Shown here: positions 1-9,394 of the stretch, piece after piece | How the letters are laid out: every line of letters begins with the position of its first letter | Position numbering within the stretch: the stretch's first letter is position 1 | Program-made: the position numbers and the translations under genes | NCBI GenBank assembly: GCA_902605755.1 | Contig: CACLDR010000020.1 | Span: 1-33,656, forward strand | Direction of reading: 5' to 3' | Origin: an uncultured Marinoscillum sp. | GTDB taxonomy: Bacteria; Bacteroidota; Bacteroidia; Cytophagales; Cyclobacteriaceae | DNA length: 33,656 bases | The notes under the pieces: model-generated | Told to the model about the DNA's origin: nothing | The model's database searches: none | Seen by the model: the letters and a program-made list of their open reading frames with translations, nothing else

Positions 1-1060
1 GTCGCGTTGGTATGTTTCTCTGTTAGGCGCTGTACTGTGTTTTTATATGATGTTTAAGATGAATGCTGTTTATGCATTTAGTTCACTTTTGATAATGGTA
101 TTGATCTATGTGAGTATCACTTATTTTCGTCCTTATAAACAAGGCATGGTGAAGATATTTCAAGGAGTTATTTATCAATTAAGTCGTCAACTCCAAGTTT
201 TTCTACAAAAGGCAGATAAAGAAGATATCAATACTTGGCGTCCCTCTTTAATATGTATCTCGGATGATTCGTTCAAGAGGACTGCAGCCTTTGAATTGAT
301 GCGATGGATATCTCATAGATATGGTTTTGGAACCTATCTTCATTACATTAAGGGTTACGTATCGCGTGAAACAAACAAACAGGCTAATGAGATACTCGAT
401 AGACTTATAGAAAAAGCAGAAATATCCAAGAGTAATATGTACTTAGATACCATTATTAGTCCGTCCTACACTACTGCGATAGCTCAGTCCATTCAACTTC
501 CAAGTGTTTCAGGTAAGGAATCTAATATGTTTATGTTCGAATACTCTAAAACGCTGGGTCCATGCACAGATCTTATTATGGATAATATGCCATTGGTCAG
601 TGCTACTGATTTCGATATTTGTGTGCTAGCAAGTACCGAGAAGGGGTTTGGTTATAATAATGAGATTCATATCTGGATAACCCAAGGAGATTTCGATAAT
701 GCATCACTCATGATACTCATGGCTTTTGTCATTATGGGCCATCGCGATTGGCATGGGGCAGAAATAAAAATATTTGCAATACATCCAAAAGATGAATTAG
801 CAAATCAACGTGAAAAATTATTAGACCAAATAAAAGAAGGTAGATTACCAATTTCACCTAATAATTTAGAGTTGATTGAAAAAGATCAAGAAACCAGGAG
901 TAGAGTGATTATTAATGATAGGTCTGTTGGTGCTGATTTAACAATTATTGGGTTTAATAGTGAGGCCGTTAAACAACTCAAAGCTGAAGTATTTGAAGGT
1001 TACCAAGATTTAGGGAATATATTATTTGTTAATTCATACAAGGAGAAAGATCTTGTGTGA
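1..1060 (+). CDS. SLC12/cation-chloride-cotransporter-like permease, C-terminal part (5' end outside window)
   Basis: The reading frame is open from base 2, so the start lies left of the window. The visible 352 residues begin with two hydrophobic segments (about the first 45 residues), followed by 'YFRPYKQG' and a soluble domain with 'WRPSLICISDD' and a long alpha/beta region ending at the TGA. In the SLC12 family (NKCC/KCC type) and its bacterial relatives, the last transmembrane helices are followed by a cytosolic regulatory domain opening with an 'RPQxLVL' strand, which this matches. The expected role is secondary transport of ions or amino acids across the inner membrane; the substrate cannot be told from this fragment. 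Family assignment is from motif recall. Nothing suggests truncation other than the window edge. Confidence 0.72.
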   Translation, partial: SRWYVSLLGAVLCFYMMFKMNAVYAFSSLLIMVLIYVSITYFRPYKQGMVKIFQGVIYQLSRQLQVFLQKADKEDINTWRPSLICISDDSFKRTAAFELMRWISHRYGFGTYLHYIKGYVSRETNKQANEILDRLIEKAEISKSNMYLDTIISPSYTTAIAQSIQLPSVSGKESNMFMFEYSKTLGPCTDLIMDNMPLVSATDFDICVLASTEKGFGYNNEIHIWITQGDFDNASLMILMAFVIMGHRDWHGAEIKIFAIHPKDELANQREKLLDQIKEGRLPISPNNLELIEKDQETRSRVIINDRSVGADLTIIGFNSEAVKQLKAEVFEGYQDLGNILFVNSYKEKDLV

Positions 1061-1152
1061 GCCGGTTCACCCAATTGAATACAATGATCGCATGGGATTA
1101 AACTTTTATTCAATTTAAATCCTAACTATATTAATTTTTTTAAAAAAACTTT

Positions 1153-3234
1153 ATGAAACATATTTCTTTTATCACACTGATTACATTTTTATTAATAAAT
1201 ATCGATTGTTCAGACCAGGGGAAAAGTCATAATCCTTATTTTTTCACTAAAGTCAATCCTTTTTTTACCCAATACAATCAGCCCATTGATTTTTCATCGA
1301 TCACAGCAAATCATGTGATTGAGGCGGTAGAAATGACCAAGAAAATGACACAGGAAGCGGTTGCTAAAATAATAGGATTAGAAGAGAAAGATAGAAACTT
1401 TGAAAATACGATGCGGGCTTATGACGAAATGTTTGCAGATTTCTATGCAATTGCATCACCCGTATATTTGATGGCTTATACTCATCCAGATTCAGCCATC
1501 AGAAATCAAGCTCAAGAGGCAAATACTAAACTCAGCCAATTTGGTAATGAAATCAGTTTGAATGAGGACTTATACAAAGCTATCAAGTCGTATTCAAAGC
1601 GTCTGGAGGTCGATCAATTAGAGCCTCACCAGAGAAAATTCTTAAATGAATCCATTATTGAATTTGAGCGAAATGGTTTTGCCTTATCCAAATCTAAGAG
1701 AGATCATCTAAAGGTTATCAAAGATCAATTAGCGGTTCTCAGTGATCAATTTTCTGAAAACATTGCTGCTGAGGATGATTTTCTAGAAGTAGATGCTGAT
1801 GATATGGAAGGCCTACCAGTTGATTATAAAGAAGCACATCAACAAGCTGGAGATATTTACAAAATAGATTTATCTTATCCCTCTTACGGACCTTTTATGA
1901 AATACAGCAAATCTGAAAGCGCACGCAAAGCTCTTTTCATGAAATATCAGAACAGGGCAGCTCCCGAAAATCTTGAGGTCTTACAGCAATTGTTAGAAAA
2001 AAGAAGAGAGATGTCAAATTTGCTTGGATACGACAGTTATTCCGCCTATATCTTAGCGGATCGAATGGCTCAAGATCCGGCGACGGTATGGGAATTTGAG
2101 GAAAATTTAAAGGATGACCTAAGGGAAAGAACACAGTTGGATGTTGCTGAATTACAAGCGGCAAAAAAGGTAAATGGTGGTGGATCAGATCAAATAAAGC
2201 CTTGGGAGCGCAGCTATTATTTCAATTTACTTCTCAAAGAAAATTATGAGCTAGATGCTGAGGAGGTAAAACAATATTTTGCCTTGGATGATGTTATCGA
2301 AGGACTCTTTGATCTTACTAAAACCCTATTTGATCTAGAATATAAAGAAATTTTGCAACCTAGTGTGTGGCATGAAGACGTCCGAATGTTTGAGGTTTAT
2401 CAAGATAAAAAATTGAAAGGTATTTTCTATTTGGATTTACATCCCAGAGTCAATAAATATAATCATGCGGCTTGTTTTGGGATCATCAATGGGAGATTAA
2501 CCCCAAAAGGGTATCAGATTCCCATGGCGAGTTTGGTATGTAACTTTCCAGAGGCTACAAGTGAAAAACCTGCGCTCATGCCGCACAGTGAAGTAGAAAC
2601 ATTTTTTCATGAATTTGGACATGTACTTCACCAAATGTTAACTACCGCAGAATTGCATGCGCAATCGGGTACCAATGTTGCTCGAGATTTTGTTGAAGCG
2701 CCTTCTCAGATCTTTGAGAATTGGGCTTGGGACTATGATGTTTTGAAAAATTTTAGTAGACATTATAAGTCTGGGCAAGTACTTCCAAAGCCCTTATTCG
2801 ATAAAATGCTTGCCGCCAAAAAAGTGGGCTCAGGAATAAGCGCTACCGGGCAAGTATTTTTGGGGACTTATGATTTAACACTTCATGATCAATTTGATCC
2901 TAGTTCAGGAAAAACGACAACAGATGTATTAAGAAGGGTACACAATGAAGTTCTCCCCTATCCTTATCAAGAAGGTACATATTTTCAGGCTGCATTTGGG
3001 CATCTCGATGGCTATGGATCAAGCTATTACGGTTATATGTGGTCATTAGTCTATGCTCAAGATATGTTTTCGATATTTTCTGAGAATGGAATTTTAGATA
3101 ATACGACAGGATTACGTTACCGGGATATTATTTTAGCAAAGGGTAGTTCTGAAAAAGCCATAAACTTGGTAAAGGAGTTTCTGGGTAGAGCTCCTAACAA
3201 TGAAGCGTTCTTGAAAGAGTTGGGACTAAAGTAA
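1153..3234 (+). CDS. M3-family zinc oligopeptidase (Dcp/OpdA-like), lipoprotein
   Basis: The 693-residue length is typical for the peptidyl-dipeptidase Dcp/oligopeptidase A group. A hydrophobic signal runs to a lipobox-like 'LLINIDC' (Cys19), so it is probably a lipoprotein acting in the periplasm or on the outer membrane, unlike cytosolic Dcp. The M3 metal site is complete: H486-EFG-H490, with Glu515 (in 'FVEAPSQ') 29 residues after the first His, the same spacing as in thimet oligopeptidase. The downstream 'YGYMWSLVYAQDMF' segment is also characteristic of M3 C-terminal helices. It should cleave short peptides, complementing the M1 aminopeptidase at 18387-20039. It lies 92 bases after the permease and probably has its own promoter. 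Function is well supported; substrate preference is not. Confidence 0.93.
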   Translation: MKHISFITLITFLLINIDCSDQGKSHNPYFFTKVNPFFTQYNQPIDFSSITANHVIEAVEMTKKMTQEAVAKIIGLEEKDRNFENTMRAYDEMFADFYAIASPVYLMAYTHPDSAIRNQAQEANTKLSQFGNEISLNEDLYKAIKSYSKRLEVDQLEPHQRKFLNESIIEFERNGFALSKSKRDHLKVIKDQLAVLSDQFSENIAAEDDFLEVDADDMEGLPVDYKEAHQQAGDIYKIDLSYPSYGPFMKYSKSESARKALFMKYQNRAAPENLEVLQQLLEKRREMSNLLGYDSYSAYILADRMAQDPATVWEFEENLKDDLRERTQLDVAELQAAKKVNGGGSDQIKPWERSYYFNLLLKENYELDAEEVKQYFALDDVIEGLFDLTKTLFDLEYKEILQPSVWHEDVRMFEVYQDKKLKGIFYLDLHPRVNKYNHAACFGIINGRLTPKGYQIPMASLVCNFPEATSEKPALMPHSEVETFFHEFGHVLHQMLTTAELHAQSGTNVARDFVEAPSQIFENWAWDYDVLKNFSRHYKSGQVLPKPLFDKMLAAKKVGSGISATGQVFLGTYDLTLHDQFDPSSGKTTTDVLRRVHNEVLPYPYQEGTYFQAAFGHLDGYGSSYYGYMWSLVYAQDMFSIFSENGILDNTTGLRYRDIILAKGSSEKAINLVKEFLGRAPNNEAFLKELGLK

Positions 3235-3451
3235 GATGGGTCATTTCATAGGTGTTAGTCCAGCCGGCCCTAGTATAATATTACTTTTTTTTGGAGAAAA
3301 TGTTTTATACCTTATGTGCATTATATTAGCCTGAGGTAAAATTATCGACATGTATCTATTCAAACACAAGGCCTAAGCTCATTTGTTGTTGGATATCATT
3401 AGCGAATAATTTTAGTTTATGATTTGTGATAAATGATTAAAATGCATTTTT

Positions 3452-5038
3452 ATGAAAAATTTAATACTTCTATTAGTCCCTTTAATTTGCTCAAATCTTG
3501 CCCATTCTCAAATTGATGTGGCTCCTGACAGAGTTCGAGGAGAGGGTCCATTTAATCAACTCATCATCAGAGGAGTCACATTGATCAATGGTAATGGGGC
3601 CCCACCCACAGGACCTGTAGATATAACGGTAGAGGGTAATAAAATTGTAAGTATTCAAAATGTAGGTTATCCAGGGCTTGAAATCAATGAGGATAGAAGA
3701 CCAAAATTAAAAAAAGGAGGTAAAGAAATAAATGCGCAGAATATGTATTTGTTGCCCGGGTTCATTGAAATGCACGGCCATATCTCATCTCAGCAATCCG
3801 GAAAAGCGGATTATGTTTATAAGTTATGGATGGCACATGGCATTACGACTATCCGCGACCCTTCTTGTGGCCAAGGTTTAGATTGGGTATTATCCGAACG
3901 AGAAAGAAGTTTCAAAAATGAGATTACTGCACCAAGAATATTGGCTTATACAAAATTTGGTCAAGGCATGAAATATGGGATTAACAGCCCTCAAGAAGCT
4001 ATAGACTGGGTAAGGAATAATGCCGCTAAAGGTGCCGATGGGATCAAGTTTTTTGGTTCAAGACCAGATATATTTAAAGCTGCGCTTCAGGAAAATAAAA
4101 AACTTGGATTGAGATCGGCATGTCATCATGCACAAATGGATGTCGCTTTGATGAATGTACTAGAAACAGCTCGAAATGGATTAACAACGATGGAGCATTG
4201 GTATGGGTTACCGGAGGCCCTTTTTGAAGATAGAACAGTACAGAATTATCCATTAGATTATAATTACATGAATGAAGAAGATCGATTTGAGGAGGCTGGA
4301 AAGCTTTGGCAGCAGGCCGCATTACCGCACTCAAAAAAATGGAATGAAGTCATGGAAGAACTCCTTTCCTTAGATTTTACGATTGATCCTACGTTTGTAC
4401 CTTATAGCATTTTCAGAGATGTACAAAGAGGAAGCAGCTTAACATGGCACTTGGACTATACTCGGCCTGCACTTCTTGAATTTTTTTTACCGGCGAGGGA
4501 TTCTCATGCCGCAGCTTACTATGATTGGGGAACGGAAAAAGAAATCCAATGGAAAGAAAATTATAGGCTTTGGATGGCATTTGTGAATGAATATAAAAAC
4601 AGGGGAGGTAGGGTGACTGCAGGATCAGATTCAGGTTATATGTATAATTTATACGGTTTTGGCTATATTCAGGAACTAGAGTTGTTAAGAGAGGCAGGAT
4701 TTCATCCGCTGGAGGTCATTCAATCGGCCACCTTAAATGCGGCAGAGGCCATTGGAATGGATGAAAAGATAGGTACTATCGAGGTAGGAAAATATGCAGA
4801 TATGATTTTGATGGATCGAAATCCATTAAAAAATCTAAAGTATTTATATGGAACTGGAGATGTAAAGCTAGACAAGAGGAACAATGTTGTTCGGGTTGGC
4901 GGGGTCAATTATACCATCAAGGACGGAATTATATATGATGCTAGGAAATTACTGGAAGATGTAAAGATAATTGTTGATAAAGAAAAGGAAGTCAATCCTG
5001 ATTGGGAGAGTTCAATGATGCAATCAATTGGTCGATGA
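3452..5038 (+). CDS. secreted metal-dependent amidohydrolase (imidazolonepropionase-like subgroup)
   Basis: 528 residues with a Sec signal peptide (hydrophobic core 'LILLLVPLICSNLA', likely cleavage near 'AHSQ'), so a periplasmic enzyme. Amidohydrolase-superfamily landmarks appear in order: an N-terminal beta-sandwich start ('RGVTLINGNGAPP'), metal-binding H108-G-H110 in 'LPGFIEMHGH', Lys199 in 'GIKFFGS', H225/H226 in 'CHHAQ', H249 in 'MEHWYG', D393 in 'AGSDSG', and the C-terminal 'ATLNAAEAIGMDEKIGTIEVGKYADMI' strand. All ligands expected for a binuclear or mononuclear site are present, so it is probably active. Homologues hydrolyse cyclic amides or blocked dipeptides; with peptidases nearby a dipeptidase-like role is possible but is inference. 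No operon partner is obvious (217-base gap upstream, 185 downstream). Confidence 0.9.
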   Translation: MKNLILLLVPLICSNLAHSQIDVAPDRVRGEGPFNQLIIRGVTLINGNGAPPTGPVDITVEGNKIVSIQNVGYPGLEINEDRRPKLKKGGKEINAQNMYLLPGFIEMHGHISSQQSGKADYVYKLWMAHGITTIRDPSCGQGLDWVLSERERSFKNEITAPRILAYTKFGQGMKYGINSPQEAIDWVRNNAAKGADGIKFFGSRPDIFKAALQENKKLGLRSACHHAQMDVALMNVLETARNGLTTMEHWYGLPEALFEDRTVQNYPLDYNYMNEEDRFEEAGKLWQQAALPHSKKWNEVMEELLSLDFTIDPTFVPYSIFRDVQRGSSLTWHLDYTRPALLEFFLPARDSHAAAYYDWGTEKEIQWKENYRLWMAFVNEYKNRGGRVTAGSDSGYMYNLYGFGYIQELELLREAGFHPLEVIQSATLNAAEAIGMDEKIGTIEVGKYADMILMDRNPLKNLKYLYGTGDVKLDKRNNVVRVGGVNYTIKDGIIYDARKLLEDVKIIVDKEKEVNPDWESSMMQSIGR

Positions 5039-5223
5039 TAATTTTCTCTATGATTATTAAAAAAGGTGGGTTACTTTTCACAAAAAAACTGTATTAAAGT
5101 TAAGAATATACTATTTTAATTTTTATTTACTTAAAAATTTTATAATTTCAAAGAAAAAATCAAATTAATTGGAGCATCGTTGTTCAAGATTATTTAGATT
5201 ATTATAAAATTAATGAAGATCAG

Positions 5224-7701
5224 ATGAAAGAATTTAAAAACATATTATTTGTCAGCTTTTTGCTGTCCTTAGCGATTTCTATGTCTTGTTCAGAAGACGA
5301 TGATATTGAAGACCCCAACGATGGAGGGGCTAATGTAGGTGATAGTATTGAAGTCGTCCTCGGAGCTCCTGGACAACTTATCATAGGTCAAGATACTTTT
5401 CCATTGGGTTTAGGTGCACTTGAAGCTTACGGGATGGAGAGTGAAGGAGAAATACCATTTTTGGGCTATACAACAATAGACGGGGAAAAATGCATTGAGT
5501 TACCCTACAACTCAGATATACTTCTGCAGGGTGGTACCTATACTGTAGATCAACTTAATTCTTTTTTGGAGGCAGAAAGTCAGGAAGAATTTGACGCATT
5601 TGCAGAAGAATTTGGTACGGGTAAAGTTGTTGGAATTTTTTCCTGGTTGGATCATGATGAGGAGGACATAACCAGTGGTGAATATAAAGGAGGAACACTG
5701 TTTTTTAATGAAAAATTTCCCAACTATGCAGTTTCTTCTATCGAAGAATTAGATGAATTTATAGAGGGTAAATATGAAGAAACTTATGGATCGGCATGTA
5801 TGGAATGTGAAGAGGCTTACCAAAGTATGTGCGCTGGCGAAGAAATGACTTTTGAAGCCTGGGATGAGGAAATTGAAGATTATGTCGAGATCACTGAGGT
5901 GATGACGGGAGAAAGGCTTTATGAGACTTATTTGTACTCAGATAATTGTAGATTAACCGGTGTCGATCGAACATGGATGGATGAGGTTTGTGAGATGGAA
6001 GGCTTGTCCTTCGGTAATTTCATAAATGAGTTTGAAATAGCTATGATCTCTACAGATGAGGATGGAGAGATTACAGAAGAATTTTATGATGTTTCAAATG
6101 TTACTCTGGATTTAGAAGTATTAGGCGGGGGTATTTATTCTATTAGTGCTAATGGAGATGTTATGATGTATGATGAGGAGAGCGAGGAATATATTTCAGA
6201 TCCGGTACCATTTTCTCTTAGTTACTCGGGTAGCCTTTATGAGGAGGATTATAAAAACGAAGAAGGATATGATGATGAAGATTATTATGAAGAATGCTTC
6301 ACAGAGGAGTTATCTGAGACCGAAGGATGGTGGGTTGACTCTGTATCTGTTATCTATCCAGATGCAGAGATTATGATGGCTTTCTTAAATATTTGTGAAA
6401 CAGGAGATTACCGAGATGAACATGTAATTGTACATATTTTTGATGTAAGTCATGAAGATGCAGAGGAAGATGAAGACTTTGAGGTTGACCATTTTTGTGA
6501 AATTGTTTTTGAAAATAGTCAGCAAGAATTAGTCTATAACGGTTGCTCAAATTGTGAATATGAGGATATTCCAGTTGATGAAGAGGGTTATTGGACTGCA
6601 CATCTTGATTCTGTGTATGAGGACGTGGTCATAGATCACATTGAATTGGTAGATTGTAGCCAGGTATATCCTGATGATCAAATCATGTTGACAATCTATT
6701 TGGAAAATAATTGTTACGTAACTTTTATGCATGAATATGAAATGATTTGGTCTGAGTATTGTGAATATTGCACTTACATCGAATACGATGTCGATGACGA
6801 GGGCTATTGGACTGAATATATTCCTGAAGATGAGGTAGTAACAGAAATATTTTTGGATGAATGTGAATATGATGATAGACTTCCTGAGTGGACCCTTTAT
6901 GTCTATTTTGAAAGTGGTTGTTATTTAATTTTCGATGATATGCATGAGGAACTGATCTTCGAGGCATGTGACGAAGGTGGTGATTTTGAGGAGTGTTCTT
7001 TCTCTGAAGTTTCAACTGATGAGCAAGGATACTGGTCAGATTTTGTTGGTGATTCTTCTACAATTAATCAAATGGTTGTTTCCACTTGTGTAAGCGAATT
7101 TGATTTGCCAGAGACGGATTATAGAATGCTTTTCATTCTTAATGCTGATAGTTCGGTGAAGGTCTTAGGTTTTGATGAGGAAATGCAGGAAGTTGATTTT
7201 GATAGTGATTCCTCGGAGGAGGAGACTTTTAGTTTGATTTCTATTGATAATACTCAGTGGGCATCAATGATTTCGGAGGAATTCCCTGATAAGGAAATTG
7301 AGGCTGTTTATAAAAGTTCATATGAGGATGAGGTCGAATCTTGGGTTGATATTTATGTTTTCTTTGAAGATGATTGCTTCGTGATATTTGATGATTATGA
7401 GGGGGAAATATGGGAGGATGCATGTAATGACTGGAGATACGATGAAGATGATTTTGATGGTACTGAAATAGAGGATAATGGACGAAAAGAGACTCGCTTT
7501 AGAACTATCTTTAGAAAATCCACAACTTCAAGTGTCAATAATTCTAAGATCAAATACTTTATACCATCTACTCGTGGTAAGAAAACTGATTTGATCAAGA
7601 AAGGCGTCATTAGAAATAAAATAGATTATAAAATATATTCTAAGCGCTCTAATTCGAATGTTAGAAAAGTGAAAAAATCACAATTTTCTTTTATGAAATA
7701 A
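5224..7701 (+). CDS. very acidic Cys-containing repeat lipoprotein with basic C-terminal tail
   Basis: 825 residues; no family recognised. A signal peptide ends at a lipobox 'AISMSC' (Cys22) followed by 'SEDDD', which resembles the Bacteroidota lipoprotein export signal that sends lipoproteins to the cell surface. After an N-terminal region (about 40-350), five degenerate repeats of about 70-85 residues start near residues 358, 444, 516, 591 and 668. Repeats 2-4 carry 'D-E-x-GYW' about 10 residues in, followed by alternating hydrophobic and acidic strands; repeats 2, 3 and 5 share a Cys inside the aromatic strand ('NNCYVTF', 'SGCYLIF', 'DDCFVIF'). Asp and Glu dominate residues 22-750. From residue 754 the composition reverses: the last 72 residues hold about 23 Lys/Arg and 3 Asp/Glu. 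The frame stays open to a TAA followed by a strong terminator, so the tail is not a frameshift artefact. Possible roles (calcium-loaded adhesin, matrix or biomineral-interacting protein) are speculation. Confidence 0.85.
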   Translation: MKEFKNILFVSFLLSLAISMSCSEDDDIEDPNDGGANVGDSIEVVLGAPGQLIIGQDTFPLGLGALEAYGMESEGEIPFLGYTTIDGEKCIELPYNSDILLQGGTYTVDQLNSFLEAESQEEFDAFAEEFGTGKVVGIFSWLDHDEEDITSGEYKGGTLFFNEKFPNYAVSSIEELDEFIEGKYEETYGSACMECEEAYQSMCAGEEMTFEAWDEEIEDYVEITEVMTGERLYETYLYSDNCRLTGVDRTWMDEVCEMEGLSFGNFINEFEIAMISTDEDGEITEEFYDVSNVTLDLEVLGGGIYSISANGDVMMYDEESEEYISDPVPFSLSYSGSLYEEDYKNEEGYDDEDYYEECFTEELSETEGWWVDSVSVIYPDAEIMMAFLNICETGDYRDEHVIVHIFDVSHEDAEEDEDFEVDHFCEIVFENSQQELVYNGCSNCEYEDIPVDEEGYWTAHLDSVYEDVVIDHIELVDCSQVYPDDQIMLTIYLENNCYVTFMHEYEMIWSEYCEYCTYIEYDVDDEGYWTEYIPEDEVVTEIFLDECEYDDRLPEWTLYVYFESGCYLIFDDMHEELIFEACDEGGDFEECSFSEVSTDEQGYWSDFVGDSSTINQMVVSTCVSEFDLPETDYRMLFILNADSSVKVLGFDEEMQEVDFDSDSSEEETFSLISIDNTQWASMISEEFPDKEIEAVYKSSYEDEVESWVDIYVFFEDDCFVIFDDYEGEIWEDACNDWRYDEDDFDGTEIEDNGRKETRFRTIFRKSTTSSVNNSKIKYFIPSTRGKKTDLIKKGVIRNKIDYKIYSKRSNSNVRKVKKSQFSFMK

Positions 7702-7723
7702 GAGTAAATCAAATCCTCGAAAG

Positions 7724-7759
7724 CCTATGTTAGATTTTATATCTAGCATAGGTTTTTTT
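7724..7759 (+). terminator. strong intrinsic terminator
   Basis: An 11-bp stem (7724-7734 with 7742-7752, one G-U pair) around a 7-base loop is followed by seven T. It lies 22 bases after the stop of the acidic lipoprotein gene and ends that transcript. Confidence 0.92.
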
Positions 7760-8065
7760 GTGCCACTAGTTATTAGTAAAAAGTAAAAATGTTTCTATTT
7801 GAATTTGAGAGTCTGTCATGCTGTATAATTTAATTTGATTTGGTTAAGATGAGTTCGATAGATATTGCCTAAATAATTTATGGCTGAGAAGATTATAATT
7901 GATAAGAGTAAGTGTATAATAATTTTTTTCATTTCTATTTTACTGGGCTAGAATTTAAGTTTCTGACTTGATATTGATTGTGTGAAGTAGTCTAACGTTT
8001 GAAATATATTTATTTGAATTTTTACGAACTTTGAGTTAGTTTATTGTAATAAAAAAGTTCTTTTC
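7760..8065. other. intergenic region upstream of the aminotransferase
   Basis: AT-rich leader of about 300 bases between the terminator and the aminotransferase start. It must hold the promoter for the aminotransferase/symporter pair, but I cannot place a convincing Bacteroidota -7/-33 element. A 23-codon hydrophobic frame at 7880-7951 is present but unsupported. Confidence 0.4.
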
Positions 8066-9394
8066 GTGAATAAATCACTACAATTAAGTCTCGATCACAC
8101 ACTTCTTGTATGGTCAAACCAAAAAGTATTGAATCCTATTCATATAAAAAAAGCAAAAGGTGTTAATCTTTATGATGACCAGGGGAAGCGTTACATAGAC
8201 TTTTCCTCTCAGCTGATGAATGTTTATATTGGGCACGGTAGACAAGAAATTACCGAAGTAGTTAGAAATCAAATGACATCCTTAAGCTATGTTTGTCCAC
8301 CCTTTACGACAGAGACACGTGGTTTGCTGGTGGAAAAATTAGCCTCAATCACTCCCGATCATATAAATAAGACTTTTTTTGCATTAAGTGGAGCTGAGTC
8401 AAATGAAAATGCGATTATTTTAGCAAGGCTTTATTCAGGGAAGCATAAAATTATTAAACATTATAGGTTCTATCAGGGAGCTACTATGGGAGCGATTAGT
8501 GCAGGAGGTGGTCCACGAAAAAATCACATTAATAATCAACAGGCTCCCAATTTTATTCATTTCGAGAATCCCTATTTTTATAGATGTCCATGGTATTCGT
8601 TTAGCTTTGAAGAATGTGGAGATCGTACTATCAAAAATTTAGAAAATACACTGCTTTATGAAGGTCCTGATAATATTGCAGCGATTCTGCTAGAGGATGA
8701 ATCGGGTACTTCAGGCTGTATTGAATATCCACCATATTATCTTAAGAAAGTAAATAATCTTTGTAAAAAATATGATATGTTATTGACCATCGATTAAGTT
8801 ATGAGTGGATTTTGCAGGACTGGAAAATGGTTTGGATATGAGCATCATGATATTGAACCTGATATTATAAGTATGGCTAAGGGGATTACATCGGGCTACA
8901 TTCCATTAGGAGGGATTATGGTTTCTGATAAAATTTCGGATAGTGTTGCCGATAGGTTTTTACCCCTAGGGCTTACTTATAATCCTCATGCAGTTGCTTG
9001 CGCAGCTGCATTGGCTGCATTAAATATTTACGAAAACGAACGATTAAATAGTAATGCCGAGCCAATGGGTTTTTATACAGATGCTTGCTTGAAAAAATTG
9101 ATTGATAAATATCCTTCCATCGGTGATTGGAGAAATACAGGTATGTTAGGTTGCTTAGAATTGGTTAAAAATCGAGATACCAAAGAATCTATGGCATCTT
9201 TTAATGCAAGTCCATCAGAGATGAGTATAATTAATAAAGTAGGAAGCGAGCTCAGAGCATTAGGTATGTTCACTTATACCAGATGGAATTATACATTTGT
9301 TGCGCCTCCGTTGATTGCTAATGAAGAAGAGATTGATGAAGGTATGGATATCATTAGTAAGGCCTTGCTGATAGCTGATGAATATTGCTATTAA
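8066..9394 (+). pseudogene. class III PLP aminotransferase interrupted by one in-frame TAA
   Basis: One continuous frame of 443 codons (GTG start at 8066) broken only by TAA at 8795-8797, codon 244. The two halves join without frame change and both are well conserved: 'LSGAESNENAIILAR' (PLP phosphate region), 'LLTID' directly before the stop, then 'VMSGFCRTG', and 'MAKGITSGYIPLGG' with the Schiff-base Lys272. The family motif is D-E-V-x-x-G-F-x-R-T-G, so the TAA stands exactly where the near-invariant Glu (GAA) should be; a single G-to-T change explains it. The sequence style suggests the omega-amino-acid or taurine:pyruvate type. Either half alone would be inactive, since the PLP site needs both. 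The reinitiation ATG at 8801 has no clear ribosome site. Explanations are recent inactivation, sequencing error, or less likely readthrough. It overlaps the symporter gene by 17 bases, implying one transcript. Confidence 0.9.

Noticed and set aside
6371-7015. Several minus-strand open frames opposite the acidic repeat gene
   Set aside because: They mirror its GAT/GAA-rich codons (giving His/Ile/Phe/Gln-rich products) and have no start context or family features.
7476-7701. Basic tail of the acidic lipoprotein as a frameshift product
   Set aside because: The frame is open for over 70 codons in AT-rich DNA and ends 22 bases before a strong terminator, so a real tail is more likely.
7880-7951. 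23-codon hydrophobic frame before the aminotransferase
   Set aside because: Too short, no ribosome site, and expected by chance in AT-rich DNA.
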